Positions 27,088 through 35,127 of a stretch of DNA of 64,000 bases are shown here, piece by piece. Position 1 is the first letter of the stretch, and every line of letters begins with the position of its first letter. Both the position numbers and the translations under genes were made by a program. The notes under the pieces are model-generated. The model did not search any database, was not told the DNA's origin, and was given only the letters and a program-made list of their open reading frames with translations. This DNA comes from Bdellovibrio sp. ZAP7. Lineage in GTDB: Bacteria > Bdellovibrionota > Bdellovibrionia > Bdellovibrionales > Bdellovibrionaceae. Location of the stretch: positions 3,844,001 through 3,908,000 of the forward strand of contig NZ_CP030082.1 in NCBI RefSeq assembly GCF_006874645.1. Direction: 5' to 3'.

Positions 27088-28359
27088 ATGGCAATTCAAT
27101 GGGATAATCTCAAGTCAAAGCTCTCTATTCTGGCGGATGCAGCAAAGTATGATGCATCCTGCTCAAGCAGTGGCTCCCAACGCAAACGTGAAAACGGCGG
27201 CATGGGAAATGTTGAAGGTATGGGAATTTGTCACAGCTATGCTCCCGATGGCCGCTGTATTAGCTTGCTTAAGATTCTGATGACCAATTTCTGCATCTTT
27301 GATTGCAAGTACTGCATCAATCGCGTTTCAAGTGACGTGAAACGCGCGCGCTTTATGCCTGAAGAAATCGTGCAGCTTACTTTGGAATTTTATCGCCGAA
27401 ATTATATCGAAGGTTTATTTCTAAGTTCTGGAATCATTAAAAGTTCTGACGAAACGATGGAGCAACTGATTCAAGTCGCTAAGTCTTTGCGCTTAGAACA
27501 TAAGTTTCAAGGCTACATCCATTTAAAGGTTGTTGCTGGCGCATCCGAGGAATTGATTTTAAAAGCTGGCTTATGGGCTGACCGAGTCAGCGCGAATATC
27601 GAGATGCCCGTACAAGCTGATTTGAATCTTCTGGCCCCTGCGAAAACTATTTCTGAAGCCACCACATCGATGCAACAAATCGCCACACGGGTTGAGGAAG
27701 CAAAGGAAGATCAGAAAAAGAAATTCATAAAAGCTCCCCGATTTGCTCCTGCTGGCCAAACTACACAAATGATTGTGGGCGCAACAGAAAGTACGGATTC
27801 AGTTATTCTTGATCAATCACAAAGTCTTTATAAGAAATATTCTTTACGTCGAGTGTACTACTCTGCCTATAGCCCTATTCCCCATGCGGATGCTTTTTTG
27901 CCTCGCGGAGAACCATCGTTGATTCGTGAAAACCGTCTTTACCAAGCGGATTGGCTGGTGCGTTTTTATAATTTCGATGCTTCTGAGCTTACAAATGCTG
28001 AATCACCTAACTTACCTTTAGATATTGATCCTAAAACCGCTTGGGCACTTCGCAATCGCCATGCATTTCCAGTAAACGTCAATACGGCAACTCGAGAGGA
28101 ACTTTTACGCATTCCAGGATTCGGCGTAAAGAATGTGGAACGCATTTTACAGATGCGCCCTTTTAAAAAGATTTCCCTAATGGATATTGCAAAGCTAAGA
28201 ATACCCCTTAAGCGCGCAAGATTTTTTATTGTAACGACGGATCACAATCCCGACGCATTTTTGATTGATGCCAGCGATTTAAAAGAACGCATTAAACCCG
28301 AAGAAAAACAGATGTCATTGTTTGATGTGAAGCTTTCGGCGGCTTCAGGTGATTTGTGA
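27088..28359 (+). CDS. putative DNA modification/repair radical SAM protein (UDG-linked)
   Basis: This 423-aa protein matches the radical-SAM family that is always found beside a DUF4130/UDG gene (TIGR03916). The [4Fe-4S]-SAM motif is C69-x3-C73-x2-C76 (NFCIFDCKYCIN). A helix-hairpin-helix DNA-binding motif is near residues 330-375 (NVNTATREELLRIPGFGVKN). It presumably uses radical chemistry on DNA or a nucleotide; the substrate is unknown. The last codon overlaps the next start by 4 bases, so both proteins are made together. Confidence 0.9.
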   Translation: MAIQWDNLKSKLSILADAAKYDASCSSSGSQRKRENGGMGNVEGMGICHSYAPDGRCISLLKILMTNFCIFDCKYCINRVSSDVKRARFMPEEIVQLTLEFYRRNYIEGLFLSSGIIKSSDETMEQLIQVAKSLRLEHKFQGYIHLKVVAGASEELILKAGLWADRVSANIEMPVQADLNLLAPAKTISEATTSMQQIATRVEEAKEDQKKKFIKAPRFAPAGQTTQMIVGATESTDSVILDQSQSLYKKYSLRRVYYSAYSPIPHADAFLPRGEPSLIRENRLYQADWLVRFYNFDASELTNAESPNLPLDIDPKTAWALRNRHAFPVNVNTATREELLRIPGFGVKNVERILQMRPFKKISLMDIAKLRIPLKRARFFIVTTDHNPDAFLIDASDLKERIKPEEKQMSLFDVKLSAASGDL

Positions 28360-29738
28360 ACTGGAATGAGTGGCGCGTGAAAGCACGCACTCAGCTGATC
28401 GAGGGTGTCGCACCGGCGGAAGTCATTTGGAATGACGCTCCAGAATTTCTGTTTTCCGTGCTAGAGAAAAAACCTCTGGAAAAACCCGTTATTCCCAAAG
28501 AGTTTCTGGAAATGGCTCCTCTTATTGCAGCCGCTCGTGATCCCGATCGCTGGAATTTACTCTATCGCCTGGTTTATCGCTTAAATCACGAGACTTCACA
28601 CTTACTCAATATCGTCACCGATCCCGACGTGAAAAAGGCAATGGATCTGGTCAAATCCGTTCGTAAAGACATTCACAAAATGCACGCCTTCGTTCGTTTT
28701 AAAAAAGTGGATATCGACGGACAAGAAGGCTACGTGGCTTGGCATAAACCAGAACATCTTATCATTGAACTAGGAACTCCTTTTTTTGCAAGACGCTTTG
28801 GCGACAAGCCCTGGTCGATCTTTTCACCGGATGCATCGGCGCATTGGAACATGAAGGAGCTTACGTTCGGACCTGGCATGGCCGAACATGAATTCAATGT
28901 CGCAGATGAGTTCGATGAGGTTTGGAAAACTTATTACAAATCGATTTTTAATCCCGCACGATTAAATTTAAAAATGATGAAACAGGAAATGTCCCCGAAG
29001 TACTGGTCAAGTATGCCCGAGACAGCTTTGATTCATGAACTGGTGCGCGAAGCTCCTCAACGCTTACAAAATATGGCCGCTGCTCCGCAGGTGCGTGCTG
29101 AAGTACCTAAAAATAAATCTCTTGCCGAAGTAAAGGACTTAGCAAAAAAGTGCCAGATTTGTCCTTGGGCAGGTCATTCCACGCAAACGGTATTTGGCGA
29201 AGGAAATCCTCACGCTGATCTCATGATCGTCGGCGAACAACCAGGGAACGAGGAAGACCTTTCCGGCCAAGCCTTCATTGGACCTGCTGGAAAATTGTTA
29301 TCTGAAGCCTTGGAAGAGTTGGGAATTCACCGCGAATCCATTTACATCACAAATGCCGTCAAGCATTTCAAATGGACCCCCGGCGAAGATGGCAAGGCCC
29401 GCATTCATAAGAAACCAAGCGGCACCGACATGCACGCCTGCAAGCCCTGGCTTGAGGCCGAAATTGCAGCCGTCAAACCTCGAGTCATTATCGCTTTAGG
29501 AACCACAGCGGCAACAGCGATTTTGGGAAGACTGGTAAAGATTAACGAGTACCGAGAAAAAGTAATTACGAATAATGCCTTGGCCGAGAACATTTTGGTC
29601 TCATGGCATCCTTCCGCGATATTAAGAGCTTTTGACCAAAAAGATGCGACTGAGAAGTTGGCGCAGCTAAGATCTGATTTAGCGAAAGCTTTTTCGCTAA
29701 GCTCCCCGGGTGTATCCCCTTTTTCCGTACAAATATAA
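28356..29738 (+). CDS. udgX: DUF4130-UdgX fusion, uracil-DNA glycosylase superfamily protein
   Basis: This 460-aa fusion has a DUF4130 domain (TIGR03915-like) at about residues 1-240 and UdgX at about 255-450. UdgX features: Fe-S Cys 266 and 269 (KCQICPW), motif A GEQPGNEED at 293-301, the R-loop ARIHKKPS with H351, and motif B SWHPSAILR. In Mycobacterium UdgX the equivalent His forms a covalent bond with the uracil site, so this protein likely captures uracil-containing DNA irreversibly. Partner of the upstream radical-SAM protein, with which it is translationally coupled. Confidence 0.92.
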   Translation: MNWNEWRVKARTQLIEGVAPAEVIWNDAPEFLFSVLEKKPLEKPVIPKEFLEMAPLIAAARDPDRWNLLYRLVYRLNHETSHLLNIVTDPDVKKAMDLVKSVRKDIHKMHAFVRFKKVDIDGQEGYVAWHKPEHLIIELGTPFFARRFGDKPWSIFSPDASAHWNMKELTFGPGMAEHEFNVADEFDEVWKTYYKSIFNPARLNLKMMKQEMSPKYWSSMPETALIHELVREAPQRLQNMAAAPQVRAEVPKNKSLAEVKDLAKKCQICPWAGHSTQTVFGEGNPHADLMIVGEQPGNEEDLSGQAFIGPAGKLLSEALEELGIHRESIYITNAVKHFKWTPGEDGKARIHKKPSGTDMHACKPWLEAEIAAVKPRVIIALGTTAATAILGRLVKINEYREKVITNNALAENILVSWHPSAILRAFDQKDATEKLAQLRSDLAKAFSLSSPGVSPFSVQI

Positions 29739-29835
29739 CAGTACGAATGACAAGTTTACCGACATTAGGATTGTCATCCCACGGGATAGATTTCAGAATT
29801 TATCTATTAAGATATCTCTCACGAAAGAGCTGGGC

Positions 29836-30423
29836 ATGAGCAAAAAGAATCCAAAAGTAGATGCATTTATTAAATCTGAAAAAATCTGGCCGAACGAGGC
29901 AAAACTGATGAGAGAAGTCTGTTTGGAATGTGGCCTTGACGAAGATTTCAAATGGCGTTTTCCATGCTACACAAATAATGGCAAAAACTTGATCATGATT
30001 CAGACTTTCAAAAACATGTGCGCTCTTTTATTTTTTAACGGCGTTATGGTTAAAGATCCCAAAAAACTTTTGAAAGCTCCCGGTGAAAATTCTCAGATTG
30101 GCAGAAGACTTGAATTCAAATCATTCAGCGAAGTTTCTAAAGCCAAGTCTGCGATGAAGGCGCTCATTAAAGAATCCATTAAAGTAGACAACTCTGGCGC
30201 AAAGATTGCCAAAAGCTCTCCAAAATCCCTCACGATGCCTACAGAGCTTCAGGTGCAGTTAGATAAGAATAAAAAACTTAAAGCTGCATTTGAAAAACTG
30301 ACCCCCGGGCGCCAAAGACTCTATACAATGCATATTGCTTCCGCAAAACAAGAAGCTACACGCATTTCTAGAGTTGAAAAATGCATTCCAAAAATTCTTA
30401 AGGGCTTGGGATTAAACGACTAA
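29836..30423 (+). CDS. YdeI/OmpD-associated family protein (DUF1801-like)
   Basis: The 195-aa product from ATG 29836 carries the DUF1801/YdeI pattern: DFKWRFPCYTNNGKNLIMIQ followed by CALLFFNGVMVKDP, and the C-terminal ALTPGRQRLYTMHI(A)SAKQEATRISRVEKC (shown in part), typical of YdeI-type proteins. These are iron-binding or frataxin-like folds of uncertain role, often linked to stress or acid tolerance. An open frame extends 126 bases further upstream but lacks similarity. Confidence 0.8.
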   Translation: MSKKNPKVDAFIKSEKIWPNEAKLMREVCLECGLDEDFKWRFPCYTNNGKNLIMIQTFKNMCALLFFNGVMVKDPKKLLKAPGENSQIGRRLEFKSFSEVSKAKSAMKALIKESIKVDNSGAKIAKSSPKSLTMPTELQVQLDKNKKLKAAFEKLTPGRQRLYTMHIASAKQEATRISRVEKCIPKILKGLGLND

Positions 30424-30442
30424 TCCTGAAAGCTGCACCAAC

Positions 30443-30471
30443 TAGACAGAATCGGCTCACTTCGGTATAAT
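30443..30471 (+). promoter_or_regulatory. strong promoter of an ArsR gene, leaderless transcript
   Basis: TAGACA (30443-30448), a 17-base spacer and a perfect TATAAT (30466-30471) place the transcription start at about 30478, which is the A of the ATG. No ribosome-binding site is present, so translation is probably leaderless. Confidence 0.65.
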
Positions 30472-30477
30472 GTCTCT

Positions 30478-30777
30478 ATGTCCTCGACGAAAACCGTTCG
30501 CTTAACAGACAAACAGTTCGAACAAATTGCGAAAGCACTTGCAGAGCCTCGTCGTTATCTTATTTTAAAACAGATTGGTTCCAGCAAAAACGATGGCTCA
30601 CTTGCATGCAGCGCTTTGCAAGAAGAGCACGATATTAGTGCCGCAACACTTTCCCATCATATTAAAGAACTTGAAACTGCCGGCTTGGTCGAAATCACCC
30701 GAGAAGGCAAGTTTATGCGCCTGTCTGTCCAACGCGAGGTTTTGCACGCCTATTTAGACAAGCTTGCAAAGATCTAG
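30478..30777 (+). CDS. ArsR-family HTH transcriptional regulator
   Basis: This 99-aa winged-helix repressor carries the ArsR core: [16 protein letters not shown], the recognition region [20 protein letters not shown] and the wing [11 protein letters not shown]. No metal-binding Cys cluster is seen in the expected alpha-3 position (the helix reads AATLSHH), so it is probably a non-metal sensor. It is co-oriented with an SDR gene 182 bases downstream, whose promoter is flanked by two copies of a likely operator. Confidence 0.88.
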   Translation: MSSTKTVRLTDKQFEQIAKALAEPRRYLILKQIGSSKNDGSLACSALQEEHDISAATLSHHIKELETAGLVEITREGKFMRLSVQREVLHAYLDKLAKI

Positions 30778-30864
30778 TTCATAGCACTTATATTCTATAT
30801 CCCCACCGAGAAGCCTGTCGAACCATGTGTCCATCTATGCGTTGTTATTGGCTTATTTTGATAG

Positions 30865-30885
30865 TTAGATAATTATCTAAGCGTC
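30865..30885. promoter_or_regulatory. operator 1 upstream of the SDR promoter
   Basis: A perfect 16-bp palindrome TTAGATAATTATCTAA (30865-30880) followed by GCGTC. ATTATCTAAGCGTC recurs at 30915-30928 as TTTATCTAAGTGTC with two changes. It lies immediately upstream of the -35 box at 30889. Likely bound by the adjacent ArsR protein. Confidence 0.6.
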
Positions 30886-30888
30886 ACA

Positions 30889-30918
30889 TTGACAACGAAA
30901 ATTTCATTTCGATATTTA
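30889..30918 (+). promoter_or_regulatory. promoter of the FabG-like SDR gene
   Basis: TTGACA (30889-30894) is a perfect -35 box; the -10 is weaker, TATTTA at 30913-30918 with an 18-base spacer. It sits between two similar operator-like sequences, so a bound repressor at either would block it. Confidence 0.5.
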
Positions 30919-30928
30919 TCTAAGTGTC
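30914..30928. promoter_or_regulatory. operator 2 over the -10/+1 region
   Basis: TTTATCTAAGTGTC repeats the right half of operator 1 plus its flank, 43 bases further on (about four helical turns). It overlaps the predicted -10 and start point of the SDR promoter. Confidence 0.5.
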
Positions 30929-30959
30929 GAACAATAAAACCCCGGGAGACCGGCATTCA

Positions 30960-31721
30960 ATGGAGACCGAAGTGAAAAAGTTAAATGGTAAGGTCGCAGT
31001 CATTACTGGTGCATCTAAAGGCATTGGCGCAGCGATTGCCAAAGAGTACGCAGCAAATGGTGCATCTGTCGTCGTGAATTATTCTTCAAGCAAAGAAGAC
31101 GCCGACAAAGTAGTTAAAGAAATCATCGCCAATGATGGCAAAGCTATCGCCGTTCAAGGTAGTGTTGCCAACGCAGGTGATGTGAAAAGGATTTTCGAAG
31201 AAACCAAGAAGGCCTTCGGCAAGTTGGATGTTCTGGTCAATAATGCCGGCATTTACAAATTCACTTCCATCGAAGAAGTTACGGAGGAAGAATTCCACCG
31301 ACAATTCAACACCAATGTTTTGGGAATCCTATTATCCACCAAAGAAGCGGTTAAGTATTTCACCAAAGACGGTGGCAGCATTATAAACGTTAGCTCTGTC
31401 GTCAGCACCAGCCCTATGCCAGGAACAGCTATTTATGCTGCAACCAAAGGTGCCGTCGACACTATGACAATCGGACTTGCCCGCGAATTGGCAGGAAGAA
31501 AAATCCGTGTAAACAATATTGCTCCGGGCGGAGTTGAAACCGAAGGCTCCAGAACCCTGGGGATGATTGGCAGCGATATGGAAAAAAATATCGTCGCACA
31601 AACTCCACTAGGACGTATCGGTCAACCCCAAGACATCGCGAAAATCGCTTTATTCCTGGCATCTGACGACTCGGGTTGGTTAACGGGAGAACGCATTCAA
31701 GCCGCCGGTGGTTTAAGATAA
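30960..31721 (+). CDS. FabG-like short-chain dehydrogenase/reductase
   Basis: This 253-aa classical SDR has the cofactor motif TGASKGIG, NNAG in the central strand (LVNNAGIYKF), catalytic Ser in NVSSVVS, the Y-x3-K pair in YAATKGAV, and the C-terminal GWLTGERIQAAGG. It likely reduces a small ketone or quinone-type substrate with NADPH. ATG 30960 follows GGGAG; a GTG at 30924 also opens the frame. Expression is predicted to be repressed by the ArsR protein encoded upstream. Confidence 0.9.
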   Translation: METEVKKLNGKVAVITGASKGIGAAIAKEYAANGASVVVNYSSSKEDADKVVKEIIANDGKAIAVQGSVANAGDVKRIFEETKKAFGKLDVLVNNAGIYKFTSIEEVTEEEFHRQFNTNVLGILLSTKEAVKYFTKDGGSIINVSSVVSTSPMPGTAIYAATKGAVDTMTIGLARELAGRKIRVNNIAPGGVETEGSRTLGMIGSDMEKNIVAQTPLGRIGQPQDIAKIALFLASDDSGWLTGERIQAAGGLR

Positions 31722-31748
31722 TGCAAAGATTTTAGAGAGGAGGTTTAG

Positions 31749-31925
31749 GTGGAGTTAAGCGGCGAAAATTTAATTATTCTAATACTCGCAGGCTTCTCGG
31801 GCCTGAATCTTTTCCGACAAGGCTTGGCTCGTGGCGCTGAACTAGCAAAAAAGTTCAGCGTTCGATTCAGTGAGGACTATCGATATAATCGAAGTAAGCA
31901 CGGCACAACGCTGTGTCGGCCTTGA
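31749..31925 (+). CDS. 58-aa small protein with one hydrophobic helix
   Basis: A GTG at 31749 follows a near-perfect ribosome-binding site (GAGAGGAGG, 31735-31743). The peptide starts MELSGENLIILILAGFSGLN, a likely single membrane helix, then has a basic/aromatic tail ending at TGA 31923-31925. It begins 27 bases after the SDR gene and overlaps the end of the convergent membrane-protein gene by 59 bases. No homologue is recognised. Confidence 0.45.
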   Translation: MELSGENLIILILAGFSGLNLFRQGLARGAELAKKFSVRFSEDYRYNRSKHGTTLCRP

Positions 31926-32319
31926 TGCGGTTAAAGCGCAAAACTTTATCCATTCGCCGTGCCTTACAGCGATTGATGATGGGACCAATTAAAGCACCGG
32001 GGCGCTCCTTTAAAACCGGAGCCGCTTCATCTTTACAACCTTGATCGACACTATTCCACGCCGCTTCGCAGACAGAGCGATCTAAGTTATAACATTGGCC
32101 TTGTGGACTTGAAGAACCACACGGTTGTTTCGCAAGACTCTCCTCAATTTCGGCTTGAATGACATAAGTCACCATCATGTGAATAGCAAAAGCGACAACT
32201 GCAAGCGACCCTGCACCGATCTCCCAATAAATGGGAATGCCGAAAGTTTTTGCTAAGGGGCGGAAGTATATTAGCAGGGCCCCGATAATAAGAAGAACCA
32301 CATACAAAATATCTGTCAT
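31867..32319 (-). CDS. membrane protein with a Cys-containing extracytoplasmic domain
   Basis: This 150-aa protein has two membrane helices (about residues 3-18 and 32-53) followed by a soluble domain with six Cys (KQPCGSSS, GQCYNL, SVCEAAW, QGCKDE, NRCKAR, ALCRAY), a number suited to three disulphides if the domain faces the periplasm. No family was recognised. It is the last gene of a minus-strand group with the YqeY-like and SnoaL-like genes. Confidence 0.65.
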   Translation of the reverse strand: MTDILYVVLLIIGALLIYFRPLAKTFGIPIYWEIGAGSLAVVAFAIHMMVTYVIQAEIEESLAKQPCGSSSPQGQCYNLDRSVCEAAWNSVDQGCKDEAAPVLKERPGALIGPIINRCKARRMDKVLRFNRIKADTALCRAYFDYIDSPH

Positions 32320-32337
32320 AGGTTAAGAATATCCCAA

Positions 32338-32682
32338 CTAAATGACAAACTTCAACAACTCCTCAAGAGTTATCAGACTGAGGCGATACTTCTCGGCGGC
32401 CTCTGCGTGACCAAGTTGTTCGTATTCTGCTTTCGCCTGACGACGCACGTCCATCTCAGTTTTAATTATGTCTGCGATCTTTTCTTTGGTGACGGGTCTG
32501 CGCGGGATTTCCGTTTGAGCTGGATCAAGCTTTGCGATCTCTTCCTTTGGTACAGCACTGGCATTATCAACGGCCGTCATGATCGCTCTGATCGCCCCCA
32601 CAACTTCAGATTCACGAGCGGCCATAGCTGCGCGAAGCATTTCCAGACTTTGCACTCGAAAAGAGGGACTTGCATCAAGCAT
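32338..32682 (-). CDS. GatB/YqeY-like protein
   Basis: From ATG 32682 the 114-aa product resembles the YqeY domain of tRNA amidotransferase-related proteins: EVVGAIRAIMTAVDNASAV, RRPVTKEKIADIIKTEMDVR, then RQAKAEYEQLGHAEAAEKYR and LITLEELL. The family's role is unclear; the domain binds tRNA in GatB. The start codon overlaps the stop of the SnoaL-like gene by 8 bases, implying coupling. The frame also opens further upstream inside the SnoaL gene, but without support. Confidence 0.65.
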   Translation of the reverse strand: MLDASPSFRVQSLEMLRAAMAARESEVVGAIRAIMTAVDNASAVPKEEIAKLDPAQTEIPRRPVTKEKIADIIKTEMDVRRQAKAEYEQLGHAEAAEKYRLSLITLEELLKFVI

Positions 32683-33091
32683 GACTTGCCCACTTCGTTG
32701 CATCTTCATACTTTTCAAAGGAGCGAAATTCAGAGATTTTGCCATCGCGGAATGCAAAGGCATCAGCCACACGACCGTCGATCCAATCGGTTTTGTCTTT
32801 TAGTCTGACTCTGACATGGACATCCACGACGAATGCATTCCCGACAGAAGTAATTTTCTCAGGATTACAAATGCCTTCAGCCCACGTCGAGCGACCTTTG
32901 GTAAAATGATCCTTCATCTCATCCAAGCCGCGATAGGTCCCACCCATGGGAGTTCCTTCGAACTCGACTCGAACAATTTGTGGATCTAGTAAACTAAGAG
33001 CTGCGGGAATATCATTTCCATTCAAAGCCACATAGAATAGTTTCACAACTTCGATTTCATTCACATGTTTTGAGTCTACTGATCTCGACAT
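32675..33091 (-). CDS. SnoaL-like / NTF2-fold protein
   Basis: This 138-aa protein has the SnoaL-like layout: an N-terminal helix (VVKLFYVALNGNDIPAALSL), a strand with acidic residue (VEFEGTPMGGTYRG), LDEMKDHF and a C-terminal AFAFRDGKISEFRSFEKYED. NTF2-like pockets bind or isomerise small hydrophobic ligands; the substrate is unknown. It is the first gene of a three-gene minus-strand group. Confidence 0.85.
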   Translation of the reverse strand: MSRSVDSKHVNEIEVVKLFYVALNGNDIPAALSLLDPQIVRVEFEGTPMGGTYRGLDEMKDHFTKGRSTWAEGICNPEKITSVGNAFVVDVHVRVRLKDKTDWIDGRVADAFAFRDGKISEFRSFEKYEDATKWASHA

Positions 33092-33202
33092 CGATTCTCC
33101 TCAAGAAAACTCAGCTCTTTCCGTCAGTCCTAGGTCTAATTTAACAAAAATCAGTTTATTCAGTATTGGGTACTCTCGTAGGATATTCATACACGAGGTA
33201 TT

Positions 33203-33577
33203 ATGTCGCCCCAAAATAGAAATCGTCTACAGGCTTTGTTCTTTACCGCCCCCGTCATATTTACAATTTCATACCATTCGAAATTTACCAATATACAGCC
33301 AAGCAGCCTATTAATTTGGATTCAAACCCGATCCGCACTGCCGATTTGGGCGATCCTGGTGGCGATCTTAATTTTCGTTCTAATGCTTTACCGAATATTA
33401 AAGCCAAGTTTGAAAGTAAGGTTTTGGAATTGGATTTTTTCCAAAATCCTAACCTATATTAATCAATTCAAAAGCTTTCCACTTCAATGCATCTCCTACC
33501 TTATTCTCGGATACCTGGCCGGAAATATTGTATTTTCAATAATTATAAAGCTATTTCTGCTGGAAAAAGCTTCTTAA
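33203..33577 (+). CDS. small membrane protein, function unknown
   Basis: This 124-aa protein has two clear hydrophobic helices (residues about 47-66 and 95-117) and a basic N-terminal half. GAGG lies 6 bases before the ATG. No family was recognised. Base composition is AT-rich relative to its neighbours. It is convergent with the alpha/beta-hydrolase lipoprotein. Confidence 0.55.
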   Translation: MSPQNRNRLQALFFTAPVIFTISYHSKFTNIQPSSLLIWIQTRSALPIWAILVAILIFVLMLYRILKPSLKVRFWNWIFSKILTYINQFKSFPLQCISYLILGYLAGNIVFSIIIKLFLLEKAS

Positions 33578-33590
33578 ATTTTGAAGTATT

Positions 33591-34448
33591 CTATTTCAAG
33601 AATTCTAGCATGATATTAAGACTTGCCTGAGCCATTGCTGGCGAGTCTTGCGATACGCTACCAATGAAATTGTCATGCGGCCCCGGCAAAACTGCAAAGC
33701 GCCCCTGTGGAAGCAATCTTGTTACATGAACTCCATGCTCCAAGGTCGCAACATCTTGATCCGTTTGCATGATCAATACCGGAATTTTAACAGAGCGAAT
33801 CGATTTCTCGGGGATGTCCTTGAATTTCTGCATCCGAGTGGAATCATACTCAAACATCTTAATTAAATCTTGGGGGCGTGGAGATGTTTTCACATAAGCG
33901 TCTTGCAATTCTTTTGGCATCGACGCCAGAGTCGCCTTATCCATCATGTCCCAGAATTGTGGAGGAGCGCCTTTTCGACTGTAAAGCCCTGAACCCAACA
34001 CCATTTTACTCATAAGATCGGGATAAAGAATGGCAATGTACATTCCGGTCGTCGCGCCATTACTGAAGCCGATGAACTTGGCCTTTTGCACATTTAATTG
34101 TTTTAAAGCCTCGGCAATATCACGTGCCGTATTTTCAAATCCAAAAGCTCGCGATGAAGCTGGCGATTTACCGTGTCCTTGTTCATCAAAAGCAATCACT
34201 CGGTAGTGCTTTGCTAAAGTGGATATGCCTCTGCCAAAGCTCACATGAATATCGGACCCGCCACCATGAAGAAGAACCAGAGGCTCCCCTGTTCCATACG
34301 TCTCATAGTAAATCTCGGTGCCATTGACCTTTAAGGTTCCGTTTTCCAAAATTTTCGCCTCCCCCTCATCAATGTTTTCGCGCACTTTCTCGCTGTGAGC
34401 ACAAGACGCAAGGATCAATACCGACAAGACTAAGATACAATTTTTCAT
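33591..34448 (-). CDS. alpha/beta-hydrolase lipoprotein
   Basis: This 285-aa protein has a lipoprotein signal (MKNCILVLSVLILASC, cleavage before C16). The hydrolase fold follows: LVLLHGGGSD for the oxyanion hole, the nucleophile elbow GFSNGATTG (Gly-x-Ser-x-Gly) and a late GPHDNFIG His. Similar proteins are annotated as esterases or haloperoxidase-like hydrolases; the substrate is unknown. ATG 34448 has TTGGAG 5 bases upstream. The protein probably acts in the periplasm, anchored to a membrane. Confidence 0.85.
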   Translation of the reverse strand: MKNCILVLSVLILASCAHSEKVRENIDEGEAKILENGTLKVNGTEIYYETYGTGEPLVLLHGGGSDIHVSFGRGISTLAKHYRVIAFDEQGHGKSPASSRAFGFENTARDIAEALKQLNVQKAKFIGFSNGATTGMYIAILYPDLMSKMVLGSGLYSRKGAPPQFWDMMDKATLASMPKELQDAYVKTSPRPQDLIKMFEYDSTRMQKFKDIPEKSIRSVKIPVLIMQTDQDVATLEHGVHVTRLLPQGRFAVLPGPHDNFIGSVSQDSPAMAQASLNIMLEFLK

Positions 34449-34547
34449 CGTTACTCCAATTCCAGCTGCTGGATGCCAGCAAATATAGTCAGATACTAGC
34501 ACATGATTGTCCCGCAACGTACACTTACAAAACAGGAGAAAATCATC

Positions 34548-35027
34548 ATGCTAAAAGTATACGCCTGCATCTGGTCCGATGACAAAGCTACCGAAATGGC
34601 AAAATTCTATAAGTCAGTTTTCAAGGGAACAAAAATTGGAAAGACCGCCTACTGGGGCAGCAATCCCATGGGAGTCAAAGAAGGTTCTGTGCTGACGATG
34701 CATCTGACTATCCTTGGGCAAAAAATTATGTTGTTAAACGGATATACTAAGATGCCTTTCAACGAATCTATATCTTTTGTCATACCTTGCAAAACTCAGC
34801 GCGAGATCGACACCTACTGGAAAAAACTTTCCTCTGGTGGTGGCAGAGAAGTTGAATGCGGATGGGTTGTTGATAAGTACGGTGTTCGCTGGCAAGTGAC
34901 TCCGGCTGATTTTGATAAATGGAATACAAGTAAGAACAAAAAGAAAAAAGAAGCCGTCATGCACGCCATGTGGAAAATGAAGAAGCTGGATCTTAAAGTT
35001 TTGCAGAAAGCTTTTGAACAAGGCTAA
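34548..35027 (+). CDS. VOC-family protein (PhnB/YjdN-like)
   Basis: This 159-aa protein has the PhnB-like glyoxalase-fold pattern: CIWSDDKATEMAKFYKSVF, SVLTMHLTILGQKIMLLNG, ISFVIPCKTQREIDTYWKKL and VDKYGVRWQVTP. These proteins are often called 3-demethylubiquinone methyltransferase-like but are usually uncharacterised; some are transferred with ArsR/AHSA1 genes, as here. CAGGAG lies upstream of ATG 34548. Confidence 0.85.
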   Translation: MLKVYACIWSDDKATEMAKFYKSVFKGTKIGKTAYWGSNPMGVKEGSVLTMHLTILGQKIMLLNGYTKMPFNESISFVIPCKTQREIDTYWKKLSSGGGREVECGWVVDKYGVRWQVTPADFDKWNTSKNKKKKEAVMHAMWKMKKLDLKVLQKAFEQG

Positions 35028-35074
35028 ACTGAGACCTGAATACACAAGTTAAAACAGATACTTATGCAACATTA

Positions 35075-35086
35075 AACCATATGGTT
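35075..35086. promoter_or_regulatory. operator 1 of the ArsR/SRPBCC operon
   Basis: The palindrome AACCATATGGTT overlaps the first bases of the -35 box (35085). An identical copy lies 41 bases downstream. Likely binding site of the ArsR protein encoded directly after it. Confidence 0.7.
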
Positions 35087-35113
35087 GACTATTTTAAAGA
35101 CCTCCTTTAATAT
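35085..35113 (+). promoter_or_regulatory. promoter of the ArsR/SRPBCC operon
   Basis: TTGACT (35085-35090), a 17-base spacer and TAATAT (35108-35113). The expected start point is 35120-35122, at the ATG itself, and no ribosome-binding site precedes that ATG, so the transcript is probably leaderless. Confidence 0.65.
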
Positions 35114-35115
35114 TC

Positions 35116-35127
35116 AACCATATGGTT
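35116..35127. promoter_or_regulatory. operator 2, containing the ArsR start codon
   Basis: The second AACCATATGGTT copy; its central ATG (35122-35124) is the start codon of the ArsR gene. Repressor binding would cover the start point. Confidence 0.7.
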
